From Acidovorax sp. A79 (GTDB lineage Bacteria; Pseudomonadota; Gammaproteobacteria; Burkholderiales; Burkholderiaceae_C), in the NCBI RefSeq assembly GCF_041154505.1, contig NZ_AP028672.1, positions 1 through 64,000 on the forward strand: a stretch of DNA of 64,000 nucleotides, written 5' to 3'. Position 1 is the first letter of the stretch. Every line of letters begins with the position of its first letter. Below are positions 20,072 to 28,863 of the stretch, one piece after another. The position numbers and the translations under genes were made by a program. The notes below the pieces were generated by a model. It did not search any database. It saw nothing but the letters and a program-made list of their open reading frames with translations, and was not told the DNA's origin.

Positions 20072-20479
20072 ATGACCATCGAACTGCGGCGCATCCCCGG
20101 TGCGCCGATGGCCCAGGCCGTGCACATCCGCGGCCACGAATTCGTGGCCGACGGCACCGTGCAGGAGGGCGGCGCCGACAGCGGCCCGAACCCGCATGAC
20201 CTGTACGACGCGGCGCTGGGCGCCTGCAAGGCGCTCACCGTGCTGTGGTACGCGCGCCGCAAGGGCCTGCCCGTGCAGGACGTGCACACCGTGATCGAAC
20301 GCGACGCCTCGGCCGAGCGTGCCGGCACCTACCGCCTTTCGGCACGGCTGCAGATCAGCGGCGACCTGACCGACGCACAGATCAGCGAGCTGGAAACCGT
20401 TGCGCAGAAATGCCCGGTGCACAAGCTCATGACCACCGTGACGACGGAGATCAGCACCTCGGCGGAGCGCATGCCATGA
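20072..20479 (+). CDS. OsmC-family protein
   Basis: 135 aa, OsmC/YhfA-like. The conserved peroxidatic cysteine pair appears as C in L-G-A-C-K-A-L-T near residue 51 and in Q-K-C-P-V-H-K near residue 114. OsmC proteins are thiol-dependent hydroperoxidases. AAGGAGAAG precedes the ATG at 20072. The stop overlaps the next start (ATGA, 20476-20479). Confidence 0.92.
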   Translation: MTIELRRIPGAPMAQAVHIRGHEFVADGTVQEGGADSGPNPHDLYDAALGACKALTVLWYARRKGLPVQDVHTVIERDASAERAGTYRLSARLQISGDLTDAQISELETVAQKCPVHKLMTTVTTEISTSAERMP

Positions 20480-21366
20480 GCGGGCCGATCCTGCAACTCA
20501 AGGGCCACGCCAAGGACCTGGGCGGCGGCTTCACCGTGCGCCGCCTGCTGCCCGCCGTGCAGCGCCAGGCGGTCGGGCCGTTCCTGTTCTTCGACCACTT
20601 CGGCCCCGTGACCGTGGTGCCGGGAGACAGCCACGACGTGCGTCCCCATCCGCACATCGGGCTGGCCACCGTGACCTATCTGTTTTCCGGCGCCATCATG
20701 CACCGCGACAGCCTGGGATACGTGCAGCAGATCGAGCCTGGCGCCATCAACTGGATGACGGCCGGCCGGGGCATCGTGCATTCCGAGCGGCGCCCGGAAA
20801 GCCTGGCGGACACGGCCTACGTGAACCACGGCATCCAGCTGTGGGCGGCCCTGCCCACGGCGCACGAGGAGGCGGAGCCGTCGTTCGTGCACACGCCGGC
20901 GGCCACCATCCCCGAGGTAGGCGTGGGGGACGCGACGGTGCGCGTGCTCATCGGCACCGCGTTTGGGCAGACCTCCCCGGTGGCGACCTATTCCCCCACG
21001 CTGTATCTCGACGTGCAGCTGCCCGGGGGCGCCACGCTGGAAATCCCGGCGCTGGCCCAGGAGATGGCGGTGTACACGGTGGACAACCCCGTGCAGCTCG
21101 ATGGCGAAGCCCTGGGTGCGCAACTGCTCGCCGTGGTGGAGCCGGGCCAGGGCATGCGCCTGTCCGTGCCCGGCGAGGCCGCTGCGCGCCTCATGGTGAT
21201 CGGCGGCGATGCCCTCGATGCGCCGCGCCACATGTGGTGGAACTTCGTCTCCAGCCGCAAGGAGCGCATCGTGCAGGCGGCGGACGACTGGGATGCGCAG
21301 GCCCTGGGCCAGGTGCCCGGCGAGGTGGAGTGGATACCGCTGCCCGAGCGCCGCTTCATCAAGTAG
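20476..21366 (+). CDS. Pirin-family bicupin protein (second copy)
   Basis: 296 aa, longer than the first pirin of the cluster. The first cupin has F-F-D-H-F-G-P...R-P-H-P-H-I-G-L-A-T-V-T-Y and R-G-I-V-H-S-E, the iron ligands of pirins. Translationally coupled to osmC by a 4-bp overlap. Two pirins bracketing DoxX, a quinone reductase and OsmC suggest one stress-defence unit. Confidence 0.93.
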   Translation: MSGPILQLKGHAKDLGGGFTVRRLLPAVQRQAVGPFLFFDHFGPVTVVPGDSHDVRPHPHIGLATVTYLFSGAIMHRDSLGYVQQIEPGAINWMTAGRGIVHSERRPESLADTAYVNHGIQLWAALPTAHEEAEPSFVHTPAATIPEVGVGDATVRVLIGTAFGQTSPVATYSPTLYLDVQLPGGATLEIPALAQEMAVYTVDNPVQLDGEALGAQLLAVVEPGQGMRLSVPGEAAARLMVIGGDALDAPRHMWWNFVSSRKERIVQAADDWDAQALGQVPGEVEWIPLPERRFIK

Positions 21367-21430
21367 GCAGCCACCTTGGCGAAGGCCCCTGCCCGTTCAT
21401 GCGAGGCGGTGGCCCCACATGGCTGCTTGC

Positions 21431-21485
21431 TGAATTTTCAAGCCAAACAAGGTGTCAGCGCTTGTCCAGCAAGCGCTGGTTGCTC
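21431..21485 (-). repeat. Dispersed palindromic element, copy H (touching the trhO stop codon)
   Basis: Contains a perfect 9-bp inverted repeat, CAGCGCTTG at 21456-21464 and CAAGCGCTG at 21470-21478 with loop TCCAG. The TTTGGCTTGAAAATTC end matches copy B. It lies between the convergent pirin and trhO genes and its left half reaches the trhO stop at 21484-21486. Confidence 0.75.
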
Positions 21486-22230
21486 ACTTTCTTGATTCTT
21501 CGGCCGCCGACAGGTCGCTGGCCAGCACCGCGCGTTCGTCGAACACAAAGCAGCCACCGCGGTAGTGGGCGCCATCGGTCAACTCGAAGTACTTGAGGAT
21601 GCCGCCTTCGAGCTGATAGACATGGGAGAGGCCTTCCTCGCGCATGAGGATGGCTGCCTTCTCGCAGCGGATTCCGCCCGTGCAGAAGCTCACCACGGTC
21701 TTGTCCTGCAGCGCATCCTTGTGCGCGCGCAGGGCGGGGGGAAATTCGGTGAACTTGCCGATGCGCCAGTCAATCGCGTTGTCGAAGGTGCCGTGGTCCA
21801 CCTCGAAGGCATTGCGCGTGTCGAGCGTGACCACTTCGCGGCCCTCGTCGTCGTGTCCCTGCTCCAGCCAGCGGCGCAGCGTGGCCGGGGCCACGGAGGG
21901 CGCGCGGCCCTCCGCGGGCTGAATGGCAGGATGGTCCATGCGGATGATTTCGCGCTTGACCTTCACCAGCATCTTGCGAAACGGCACCGTGGCCGACCAG
22001 CTTTCCTTGGGGTCGAGGTCGGCGAAGCGCGCATCGGTGCGCAGCGCATCCACGAACCCGCGCACCGCGTCCGCAGGCCCCGCCAGGAAGAAGTTGATGC
22101 CTTCGCCTGCCAGCAGGATGGTGCCCTTGAGGTCCGCCGCGGTGGCGCGCGCTTGCAGCAGGTCGCGCAGCGCCGCCGCGTCGGGCAGGGGCACGAACTT
22201 GTAGCAGGAGATATTGAGGATGTTGTCCAT
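21484..22230 (-). CDS. trhO: Rhodanese-like tRNA uridine-34 hydroxylase / sulfurtransferase
   Basis: 248 aa. The N-terminal UPF0176 domain ([20 protein letters not shown]) precedes a rhodanese domain with active-site loop [10 protein letters not shown]. TrhO makes 5-hydroxyuridine at position 34 of tRNA. It is about 100 residues shorter than E. coli TrhO and ends just after the C-F-V-F-D-E-R segment, next to a copy of the dispersed element that touches its stop codon. Start is ATG 22230. Confidence 0.88.
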   Translation of the reverse strand: MDNILNISCYKFVPLPDAAALRDLLQARATAADLKGTILLAGEGINFFLAGPADAVRGFVDALRTDARFADLDPKESWSATVPFRKMLVKVKREIIRMDHPAIQPAEGRAPSVAPATLRRWLEQGHDDEGREVVTLDTRNAFEVDHGTFDNAIDWRIGKFTEFPPALRAHKDALQDKTVVSFCTGGIRCEKAAILMREEGLSHVYQLEGGILKYFELTDGAHYRGGCFVFDERAVLASDLSAAEESRK

Positions 22231-22311
22231 GGGATTCACGGCAAGGCAGCGCAATGGGGCCGCTGCGCTTCGCCTTCCGCGCGGGCCGCCGCCGTGCAGC
22301 CCGGGGCCCGC

Positions 22312-22329
22312 AGCAGCCCGCGGGCTGCT
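22312..22329. terminator. 18-bp perfect palindrome just after the MinD-like gene
   Basis: AGCAGCCCG at 22312-22320 is directly followed by its reverse complement CGGGCTGCT, touching the stop codon of the minus-strand MinD-like gene at 22329. It could form a hairpin at the 3' end of that transcript. There is no T-run, so terminator activity is uncertain. Confidence 0.35.
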
Positions 22330-23186
22330 CAGGGGGCGGGCGTCAGCAGCGTGGTTTCGATCTTGTTGGCCAGCTGGGCAATGGCCAGGGCCGCGGGGCA
22401 ACCCGGGGTCTGCAGCAACAGCAGCTGGCGGCGCATCACGGCGTCGCGCACGGAAGGGTCGGCCGGGATGTCGCCCATGTGGATGAGGCGCATAGGGCGG
22501 CCCGACTCGGTGCTCACAAAGCGGTCCAGCACCTGTTGCAGCTGGCTGGTGATGGCACGGCCATCGCCCGGGCGCGCGGCCTGGTTGATGACCATACGCA
22601 CGTGCTGGCGCTTTTGCTGCATGGCCAGCACCTTGATGGCCGCATAGGCGTCGGTCAGCGAGGTGGGTTCGGGCGTTGCCACGATCAGCACCTCGGAGGC
22701 GAGCGAAATGGAGAACAGCACCACGTCGGAGATCCCGGCGCCGGTATCGAGCAGCACCACGTCGTACTGGGGCGTGAGCGCCTGGATCACGCTCAGGAAC
22801 TGGTTGCGCACCTCGGGCGTCAGGCGCGAATACTCGACCATCCCCGATCCCGCCAGCAGAACGTTGAAGCCGCCGGGCGCCTGGATCACGGCTTCGTCCA
22901 GCGTGGCCTTGCCGGTGAAGACATCGTGCAGCGTGATTTTCGGGTGCAGGTTCAGCACCACGTCGAGGTTGGCCAGGCCCAGGTCGGCATCGAGCACCAG
23001 CACACGCTGGCCGCGGCGGGTCAGGGCGGCGGCCAGGTTGGCAGAAACAAAGGTCTTGCCCACCCCGCCCTTGCCGCTCGTGACCGCAATGATGCGGGCG
23101 CCCCCGGGGGCGGGAGCGTGGGGCGTGGCCGGGCCGGCAGGAACTGCTGGCGATGTGGGTGGGGAGGGGGACAGCGCGTCGCTCAT
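22329..23186 (-). CDS. FlhG/MinD-family P-loop ATPase
   Basis: 285 aa. After a Pro/Ala-rich tail of ~30 residues comes the deviant Walker A motif S-G-K-G-G-V-G-K-T, then [11 protein letters not shown] and [10 protein letters not shown]. The pattern fits FlhG/FleN (YlxH) rather than cell-division MinD. FlhG limits flagellar number, but no flagellar gene is in the window. It follows the GGDEF gene by 10 bp, so the two are co-transcribed. Confidence 0.85.
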   Translation of the reverse strand: MSDALSPSPPTSPAVPAGPATPHAPAPGGARIIAVTSGKGGVGKTFVSANLAAALTRRGQRVLVLDADLGLANLDVVLNLHPKITLHDVFTGKATLDEAVIQAPGGFNVLLAGSGMVEYSRLTPEVRNQFLSVIQALTPQYDVVLLDTGAGISDVVLFSISLASEVLIVATPEPTSLTDAYAAIKVLAMQQKRQHVRMVINQAARPGDGRAITSQLQQVLDRFVSTESGRPMRLIHMGDIPADPSVRDAVMRRQLLLLQTPGCPAALAIAQLANKIETTLLTPAP

Positions 23187-23196
23187 CTTCTAACTT

Positions 23197-23964
23197 TCAG
23201 TAGGCGCTGCCTGTTGGGTCCAGCGGGGGCAGATCGCCCCAGCCCGAGGGGGTGTAGAGCGGTCCGAACAACAGGCTTTTCTCTTCGGCACTGACCGTGC
23301 TGTCGGGCTGCTCCTCGATGCTGACGCGGTTGCGGCCTTCGGCCTTGGCCTGGTAGAGCTGGTGGTCGGCACGGTCCGTCCACAGCAGCGTGGTCGAACG
23401 GATCCACTGCATGGCGAAGGCGCCGCCTATGCTCACCGACACGTTGAGCTCCACCGTGCTGGAAACCCGGATGGGCGTGTTGGCCACTGCGCGCCGGATG
23501 CGCTCGGCCACCACGCGGCCAAACCCTGCCTGGCATGCGGGCAGCACCACCGCGAACTCTTCGCCGCCATAGCGTGCCAGCGTGTCCATGGGGCGCACAC
23601 AGGCATTGAGCGTGCGGGCCACCGACTGCAGCACGATGTCGCCGGCCAGATGGCCATGCGTGTCGTTCACTTTCTTGAAGTGGTCGATATCGAGCATGAG
23701 CAGCAGCGCGGCCTCGCCGGAGCGCGTGACGCGGTCGATTTCGCGCTCGAGCACCGCCCGGAAATGCCGGCGATTGGCCAGGCCGGTGAGCGGGTCCTTG
23801 AGGGACAGCTCGCACAGGCCGTCGATCAGGCCCTGCAGGTAGCGCGAAGGCACCTCGCGGTGCAATGCAGCTTCGCTGCCGCTGGCCTGAGCCACCAGCG
23901 CGTGTGCAGTATCCAGGCGAAGGTCGCGCAGATCTACAAGGTAAGAGGCCGCAGAGTCAGACAC
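23197..23964 (-). CDS. GGDEF diguanylate cyclase
   Basis: 255 aa. A short helical N-terminal region (about 70 residues, no transmembrane segment) precedes a GGDEF domain with Y-G-G-E-E-F and an inhibitory-site R-P-M-D five residues before it, so active cyclic di-GMP synthesis is expected. Located directly upstream of the FlhG/MinD-like gene, suggesting joint control of a surface structure or polarity. Confidence 0.9.
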   Translation of the reverse strand: MSDSAASYLVDLRDLRLDTAHALVAQASGSEAALHREVPSRYLQGLIDGLCELSLKDPLTGLANRRHFRAVLEREIDRVTRSGEAALLLMLDIDHFKKVNDTHGHLAGDIVLQSVARTLNACVRPMDTLARYGGEEFAVVLPACQAGFGRVVAERIRRAVANTPIRVSSTVELNVSVSIGGAFAMQWIRSTTLLWTDRADHQLYQAKAEGRNRVSIEEQPDSTVSAEEKSLLFGPLYTPSGWGDLPPLDPTGSAY

Positions 23965-24048
23965 AAATGGAGCAAAGAGAGTTTATGAAGTGTACCAGTG
24001 CGTCAGCAAAAAGAGGGCCAGCCCTGTGTCTAGGTGAAACCCGCAAAG

Positions 24049-25761
24049 CTATCCCTGGGCGGGGGCGGTAGAAGGGGGCAATGGCGAGGGTGGCAGCAGC
24101 TGCAGCGCCATCAAGGCGTCGGCATCGGTGCGGTACATCGCCAGGCCGGCGCCGGCGTCCAGCAGGCCCGCCTGGCGCAGCACCCGCTCCACGGGCAGCT
24201 TGAGGCCGCTCAGGTGCAGCGTGCCGCCGCGGGACCGCAGCAAGGCCAGCAGGTGGGCGAAGGTCTCCACGCCCGTCACGTCGATGCGGTTGATGGGCTG
24301 GGCCAGCAGGCACAGGTGCACCACCTCCGGGTGGGCTGCCAGGTGTTCGGTGACGCGGCGCTCCAGCGCGCTGGCGGAGGCGAAATCGAGTTCCGCATCC
24401 ATGCGCAGCGCCAGCAGCCGGGGGGCGAGCGCGGGAAGATGCCACAAGTGCCGGTCGCGCAGGCTGCCGTCAGGGTGCAGGCCCACCTCGATGATGCGGG
24501 GATGCAGCCGCTGGTACAGGAAGTGGCTCAGGTTCATCAGCAATCCCACCAGCACTCCCCAGTACATCCTGGGTGCCGTGGCGAGCGTCAGTGCGAAGGT
24601 GACGCCGCCGATCACCGCCTCCACCCGCGATACCCGCCACAGCCGCAGCAGCGTGCCAGGCTTGATGAGGCTGGTCACCGCGGTCACCACCACGGCCGCG
24701 AGCACCGATTGCGGCACGTGGTAGAGCGCCGGCGTGAGCCAGAGCAGCACCACCAGCACCAGCGCGATCGCAAAAACGGTGGCCCAGCCGCTTTTTGCGC
24801 CCGCGTACAGGTTGATGGCCGACCGCGAGAACGAGGCGCTGGTGGCAAAGCTGCCGCACAGCCCGCTGCTGATCTTGGCCAGGCCCTGGCCAATCAGATC
24901 CTGGTTTTCGTTCCAGCGCTCGCCCGAGCGCTGGCTTTCCACCTTGGCGCTGGACGCGGTTTCGAGAAAGCTCACCAGCGTGACCACCAGCACCGGCATC
25001 ACCAGGGCGGCGAATCCCGACCAGGGGAGGGCGCCGGGCCAGTAGGGGGCGGGCAGCCCCGAAGGCAGCGCCCCCACCACGGCGCCACCAGCGTCCGCAT
25101 AGCCCAGCGCCCAGCTCAGCGCGCCCGCAGCGCCCACGACGACGATGGCGGCGGGGAAATTGGGCCGCCAGCGGCGTGCGAGGGTCAGCAATGCCAGGCT
25201 TCCCAGGCCAAAAGCGGCCGCGGCGAGGTCAAACAGGCCGGGCGAGGGCGTGGACAGCAGCGCGCCCCAGTCCGACCGCAGGCCCGTGAGCGCCGCGAGC
25301 TGAGAGCCCAGGATCAACAGGGCCGCCGCCTGCGTGAAGCCACTGAGCACGGGGGATGTCACCAGGTTCAGAAGCCAGCCAAAACGCGCGATGCCCATCA
25401 CCAGCTGCAGCAGTCCGGACATCAGGGCGATCCATGCCGCCATGGCCACCCATTGCGCGCTGCCCGGCTCGGCCAGGCCCGTGAGCGAAGCGCCGATCAG
25501 CAGGCTGGTGAGCGCCGTGGGACCCACGCCCAGACGGGTGGACGCACTGAACAGCACCGCCACCAGGGCGGGAATCAGCGAGGCATAGATGCCCGTCACG
25601 AGCGGCATGCCGGCCAGGGCCGCATAGGCGACCCCCTGCGGCACCAGCATCAGGCCCACCGTCATGCCGGCCCAGAACTCCCCCTTGAGCAGGGCACGGT
25701 CGGGCCGGGGCCAGGAGAGAAAGGGAAGCCAGCGGGTCAGCGAGGAGGGGAAAGCAAGCAT
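24049..25761 (-). CDS. SulP-family anion transporter with C-terminal STAS domain
   Basis: 570 aa. About ten to twelve hydrophobic segments with the SulP signature region V-P-Q-G-V-A-Y-A-A-L-A-G near residues 42-53, then a C-terminal STAS domain (about 440-545). SulP proteins move sulfate, bicarbonate, fumarate or similar anions; the substrate cannot be read here. No carbonic anhydrase or sulfur-assimilation gene is adjacent. Confidence 0.92.
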   Translation of the reverse strand: MLAFPSSLTRWLPFLSWPRPDRALLKGEFWAGMTVGLMLVPQGVAYAALAGMPLVTGIYASLIPALVAVLFSASTRLGVGPTALTSLLIGASLTGLAEPGSAQWVAMAAWIALMSGLLQLVMGIARFGWLLNLVTSPVLSGFTQAAALLILGSQLAALTGLRSDWGALLSTPSPGLFDLAAAAFGLGSLALLTLARRWRPNFPAAIVVVGAAGALSWALGYADAGGAVVGALPSGLPAPYWPGALPWSGFAALVMPVLVVTLVSFLETASSAKVESQRSGERWNENQDLIGQGLAKISSGLCGSFATSASFSRSAINLYAGAKSGWATVFAIALVLVVLLWLTPALYHVPQSVLAAVVVTAVTSLIKPGTLLRLWRVSRVEAVIGGVTFALTLATAPRMYWGVLVGLLMNLSHFLYQRLHPRIIEVGLHPDGSLRDRHLWHLPALAPRLLALRMDAELDFASASALERRVTEHLAAHPEVVHLCLLAQPINRIDVTGVETFAHLLALLRSRGGTLHLSGLKLPVERVLRQAGLLDAGAGLAMYRTDADALMALQLLPPSPLPPSTAPAQG

Positions 25762-25889
25762 GCATCCATTGTCGCCCCTGCCGGGGGACGTACCGGCACC
25801 GTCCTACAGACGCTTCGGCGGCGTCCGACCCACCGTGACCCCAACAACGATTACATTCACGCCATGTACCAACCGCAAGGAGTTTCCGC

Positions 25890-26381
25890 ATGAACAACCT
25901 GAAGATTTCCCAGCGTCCCTCGCACCGTATCGCCACCATCCTGGCCGTGAGCGCCCTGGCCCTGGGCCTGTCGGCCTGCGGGAAGAAGGAGGAGCCCACC
26001 GTGGGCCAGCGCCTGGACTCTGCCGTCGAAAAGACCGAGCAGGCAGCGGCCGACGCCCGGGCCAAGGCAGAAAGCGCGATGCAGAACGCCGAAACCAAGG
26101 TGGAGCAAAGCGCCGCGAACGCAGAATCTTCCGTCAAGGAAGCGGCCAGCAAGGGCATGGTGTTCCTCGACGACGCCGGTATCACCGCGCAGATCAATGC
26201 GAGCCTGGCCAAGGATCCCGATCTGAGCGCCGCCAAGATCAATGTCAACACCGTCAACGGCCGCGTGACCTTGAACGGCCCGGCGCCTTCCACCGTCGCC
26301 CGTGAGCGCGCTGAAACCATTGCCAAGGCCGTGAGCGGGGTGACCTCGGTCAACAACCAGCTGGTCGTGACCGCCAGCTGA
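25890..26381 (+). CDS. BON-domain lipoprotein
   Basis: 163 aa. A signal peptide ends in the lipobox L-S-A-C-G near residue 29-32, so it should be lipid-anchored. An Ala/Glu-rich coiled segment (about 40-90) leads to a single BON domain (about 92-163) with the conserved I-N-V-N-T-V-N-G-R-V-T-L-N-G. Such proteins protect the envelope under osmotic stress. AAGGAG precedes the ATG. Confidence 0.9.
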   Translation: MNNLKISQRPSHRIATILAVSALALGLSACGKKEEPTVGQRLDSAVEKTEQAAADARAKAESAMQNAETKVEQSAANAESSVKEAASKGMVFLDDAGITAQINASLAKDPDLSAAKINVNTVNGRVTLNGPAPSTVARERAETIAKAVSGVTSVNNQLVVTAS

Positions 26382-26420
26382 TTCGCCTGCCAGCGCGCCG
26401 TAGCCGCGCCGCACGCCATA

Positions 26421-26450
26421 CGCGCCGCCAGGGGTATCCCTGGCGGCGCG
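26421..26450 (+). terminator. 13-bp perfect stem-loop between the BON lipoprotein gene and metC
   Basis: CGCGCCGCCAGGG at 26421-26433 pairs perfectly with 26438-26450 around the loop GTAT. It starts 39 bases after the lipoprotein stop and ends 15 bases before the metC start. The stem is strong but no T-run follows, so it may act as a 3' stabiliser, an intrinsic-like terminator or a metC leader structure. Confidence 0.45.
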
Positions 26451-26464
26451 CTACCATGGCTGGC

Positions 26465-27694
26465 ATGAAAGAGCACGATACCGATCCCGCCACCCGCATC
26501 GTCCACCACGGCTACGTGCCACCCAGCGGGTTCGCGGCCCCGCAGCCGGGGGTCTACAAGGCCTCCACCGTCATTTTTCCCAACGTGGCGGCCATGCGCT
26601 CGCGCGAGTGGAAGGACAAGAGCGGCTATACCTACGGCCTGCACGGCACGCCCACCACCTTCATCCTCGAAGAGCGCCTGTGCACGCTGGAAGGGGGCCT
26701 GCAGTGCGTGCTGGTGCCCAGCGGCCTGGCGGCCATCGCCAATGTAGGGCTGGCCTTGCTCAAACCGGGCGATGAGGTGCTGATACCCGACAACGCCTAC
26801 GGTCCCGGCAAGGATTTCGCCCACGGCGAACTCGCGCGTTTCGGCGTTTCCCATGGGCTGTACGACCCGCTGGACCCCGCCGACCTGGCGGCCCGCATCA
26901 CGCCGGCCACGCGGCTGGTCTGGCTGGAGGCCCCGGGCTCGGTCACCATGGAGTTTCCGGATCTCTGCGAGCAGGTGCGCATCTGCCGTGCCCGTGGCGT
27001 GATCACCGCCCTGGACAACACCTGGGGGGCGGGCCTGGCGTTTGCGCCCTTCGATCTCAGCGGAGACGGCGGCCTGGGTGTGGACATCTCGGCCCATGCC
27101 CTCACCAAATACCCCAGTGGCGGCGGTGACGTGCTCATGGGCAGCGTGATCACGCGCGACCCGGGCCTGCACATGAAGATCAAGCTGACCCACATGCGGC
27201 TGGGCCTGGGAGTGGGCGGCAACGATGCCGAGGCCGTGCTGCGTGCCTTGCCCAGCATTGGCTTGCGCTACCGCGCCCATGACAGGGCGGCCCGCGGCCT
27301 GGCGCAGTGGATGCAGCAGCAGCCTGCCGTGGCCCAGGTCCTGCACCCGGCGCTGGCGGGGGCGCCTGGCCACGGCCACTGGAAGGCGCTGTGTGGTGCG
27401 GCCGACGGCGGCGAGGGCGCGGCCGCCGGGTTGTTCAGCGTGATGATCCACGCGCGCCACACCCAGCAGCAGGTGGACGTGTTCTGCGACAGCCTGCGCC
27501 TGTTCAAGCTCGGCTACAGCTGGGGCGGGCCGATGAGCCTGGTGGTGCCTTACCACCTTGCCAGCATGCGCAGCCGTCCCACGGCGCATCTCCAGCCCGG
27601 CACGCTCGTGCGGTTTTCCATCGGGCTGGAAGCGGAGGAGGATCTTCGGCAGGACCTGCAGCAGGCCCTGGAGCGGGCCTTCCCGGAGGCCTGA
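26465..27694 (+). CDS. metC: Cystathionine beta-lyase / trans-sulfuration PLP enzyme
   Basis: 409 aa of the Cys/Met-metabolism PLP family. The PLP lysine is about residue 215 in A-H-A-L-T-K-Y-P-S-G-G-G-D. The N-terminal T-R-I-V-H-H-G-Y, the Y-G-L-H-G-T-P-T segment and the R-F-S-I-G-L-E end are typical of the proteobacterial MetC subgroup. It would cleave cystathionine to homocysteine. ATG 26465 was preferred; an in-frame ATG three codons upstream is possible. Confidence 0.85.
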   Translation: MKEHDTDPATRIVHHGYVPPSGFAAPQPGVYKASTVIFPNVAAMRSREWKDKSGYTYGLHGTPTTFILEERLCTLEGGLQCVLVPSGLAAIANVGLALLKPGDEVLIPDNAYGPGKDFAHGELARFGVSHGLYDPLDPADLAARITPATRLVWLEAPGSVTMEFPDLCEQVRICRARGVITALDNTWGAGLAFAPFDLSGDGGLGVDISAHALTKYPSGGGDVLMGSVITRDPGLHMKIKLTHMRLGLGVGGNDAEAVLRALPSIGLRYRAHDRAARGLAQWMQQQPAVAQVLHPALAGAPGHGHWKALCGAADGGEGAAAGLFSVMIHARHTQQQVDVFCDSLRLFKLGYSWGGPMSLVVPYHLASMRSRPTAHLQPGTLVRFSIGLEAEEDLRQDLQQALERAFPEA

Positions 27695-27767
27695 CACCGG
27701 CCGGACGTGCCAGGGGGTGGTAGTTTCCGCAGTGGCGTGCAAGTGCCGGGGGGCTTAGTGTGGCGGC

Positions 27768-28607
27768 ATGACTGCCACCTCTTCCAAGCCCGCCCCCGAC
27801 GCGGCAGGCCCCGCGGGCTCCACGGCCGCCGACACCGGCACCGCGCAGCAGGTCACCCTGCAGCGCCTTCGCCTGGCCGACCCGTTCCGCTGGCTCGCCA
27901 GGGGCCTGCGGGACGTGCGCGCCGCGCCCGGCATCGCCGTGTTCTACGGCACGTGCTTCTGGGCCATGGCGCTGGTGCTGGGCTGGGTCTTTCGCACCCG
28001 GCCGGAGTACACGATGTCCCTGGCGAGCGGCTGCCTGCTGCTGGGCCCTTTCCTGGTCATGGGGCTGTATGACACCAGCCGGCGGCGCGAGGCGGGGCTG
28101 GCGCCGGCATTGAGCGAGTCGCTCACCTGCTGGGACAGCCACATGGGCAGCATGGGCATGCTGGTGCTGGTCCTCGTGGTGCTCGAGCTGCTGTGGGGCC
28201 GTGCCTCGCTGGTGGTGTTCGCCGTGTTCTTCAACACCGGCATGCCATCGACCACGGGCGTGTTGCAGGCGGTCTTCAACCCGCAGAACTGGAGCTTCGT
28301 CGCGGTCTATGCCGTGGTCGGGGGCGTGTTCGCGGCACTGGTGTTCTCCACATCCGTCGTGTCCATCCCCATGATCCTCGACCGCGACACCGACGCCCTC
28401 ACGGCCGGCATCACGAGCATGCGCGTGGTGGTGGAAAACACTGCCGTGATGCTGCTCTGGGGGGCGATCATTACCGCCGCGGTGGCCGTTTCGCTCTGGT
28501 TCTGGGGCATTGGGCTGCTTCTGGCGGGCCCTGTCCTGGGCCATGCCAGCTGGCATGCGTACCGTGCATCAGTAACCCCACTGCGGCCCGCTGCGGCATG
28601 TGCCTGA
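27768..28607 (+). CDS. DUF2189-family membrane protein
   Basis: 279 aa. A disordered Pro/Ala/Thr-rich N-terminus (~30 residues) precedes six hydrophobic segments and the family region L-G-P-F-L-V-M-G-L-Y followed by S-R-R-R-E. Function is unknown; DUF2189 proteins sometimes sit near cytochrome oxidase genes, which is not the case here. Confidence 0.85.
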   Translation: MTATSSKPAPDAAGPAGSTAADTGTAQQVTLQRLRLADPFRWLARGLRDVRAAPGIAVFYGTCFWAMALVLGWVFRTRPEYTMSLASGCLLLGPFLVMGLYDTSRRREAGLAPALSESLTCWDSHMGSMGMLVLVLVVLELLWGRASLVVFAVFFNTGMPSTTGVLQAVFNPQNWSFVAVYAVVGGVFAALVFSTSVVSIPMILDRDTDALTAGITSMRVVVENTAVMLLWGAIITAAVAVSLWFWGIGLLLAGPVLGHASWHAYRASVTPLRPAAACA

Positions 28608-28656
28608 AAAAAGACCATGCTGTTACAGTGAGCCTCTACTTCAGGAAGCAACTACC

Positions 28657-28848
28657 TTGGCAACACCCAACTACGGATACGAAAAACGCCAGCGCGAACT
28701 CGCCAAAAAGAAAAAAAAGGAAGAGAAGCTGAGGGCCAAAACACAGCGCCGGCCCGATGACCCGCAGGGGGACCAGCCCTCGGATGGTCAGCCGGCCGAG
28801 GGCGCGGATGCCCCTGCCGGTCAGCCCGCGGATTCCACCGGCGCCTGA
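28657..28848 (+). CDS. Small Lys-rich hypothetical protein with TTG start
   Basis: 63 aa. It begins TTG at 28657 with AGGAAG nine bases upstream; the next in-frame ATG upstream lacks such a site. The first half is a highly charged helix (Y-G-Y-E-K-R-Q-R-E-L-A-K-K-K-K-K-E), the second an acidic, Pro/Gly/Asp-rich tail. Proteins with this A-T-P-N-Y-G-Y-E-K-R start are familiar to me from other Burkholderiales as uncharacterised small proteins. A nucleic-acid or ribosome association is possible but unproven. Confidence 0.7.
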   Translation: MATPNYGYEKRQRELAKKKKKEEKLRAKTQRRPDDPQGDQPSDGQPAEGADAPAGQPADSTGA

Positions 28849-28863
28849 GGCGCCGGACCCATT

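Noticed and set aside
25229..27742. An 837-codon minus-strand frame crossing metC, the BON gene and the SulP gene
   Set aside because: It spans three solid genes and intergenic DNA and has no family features.
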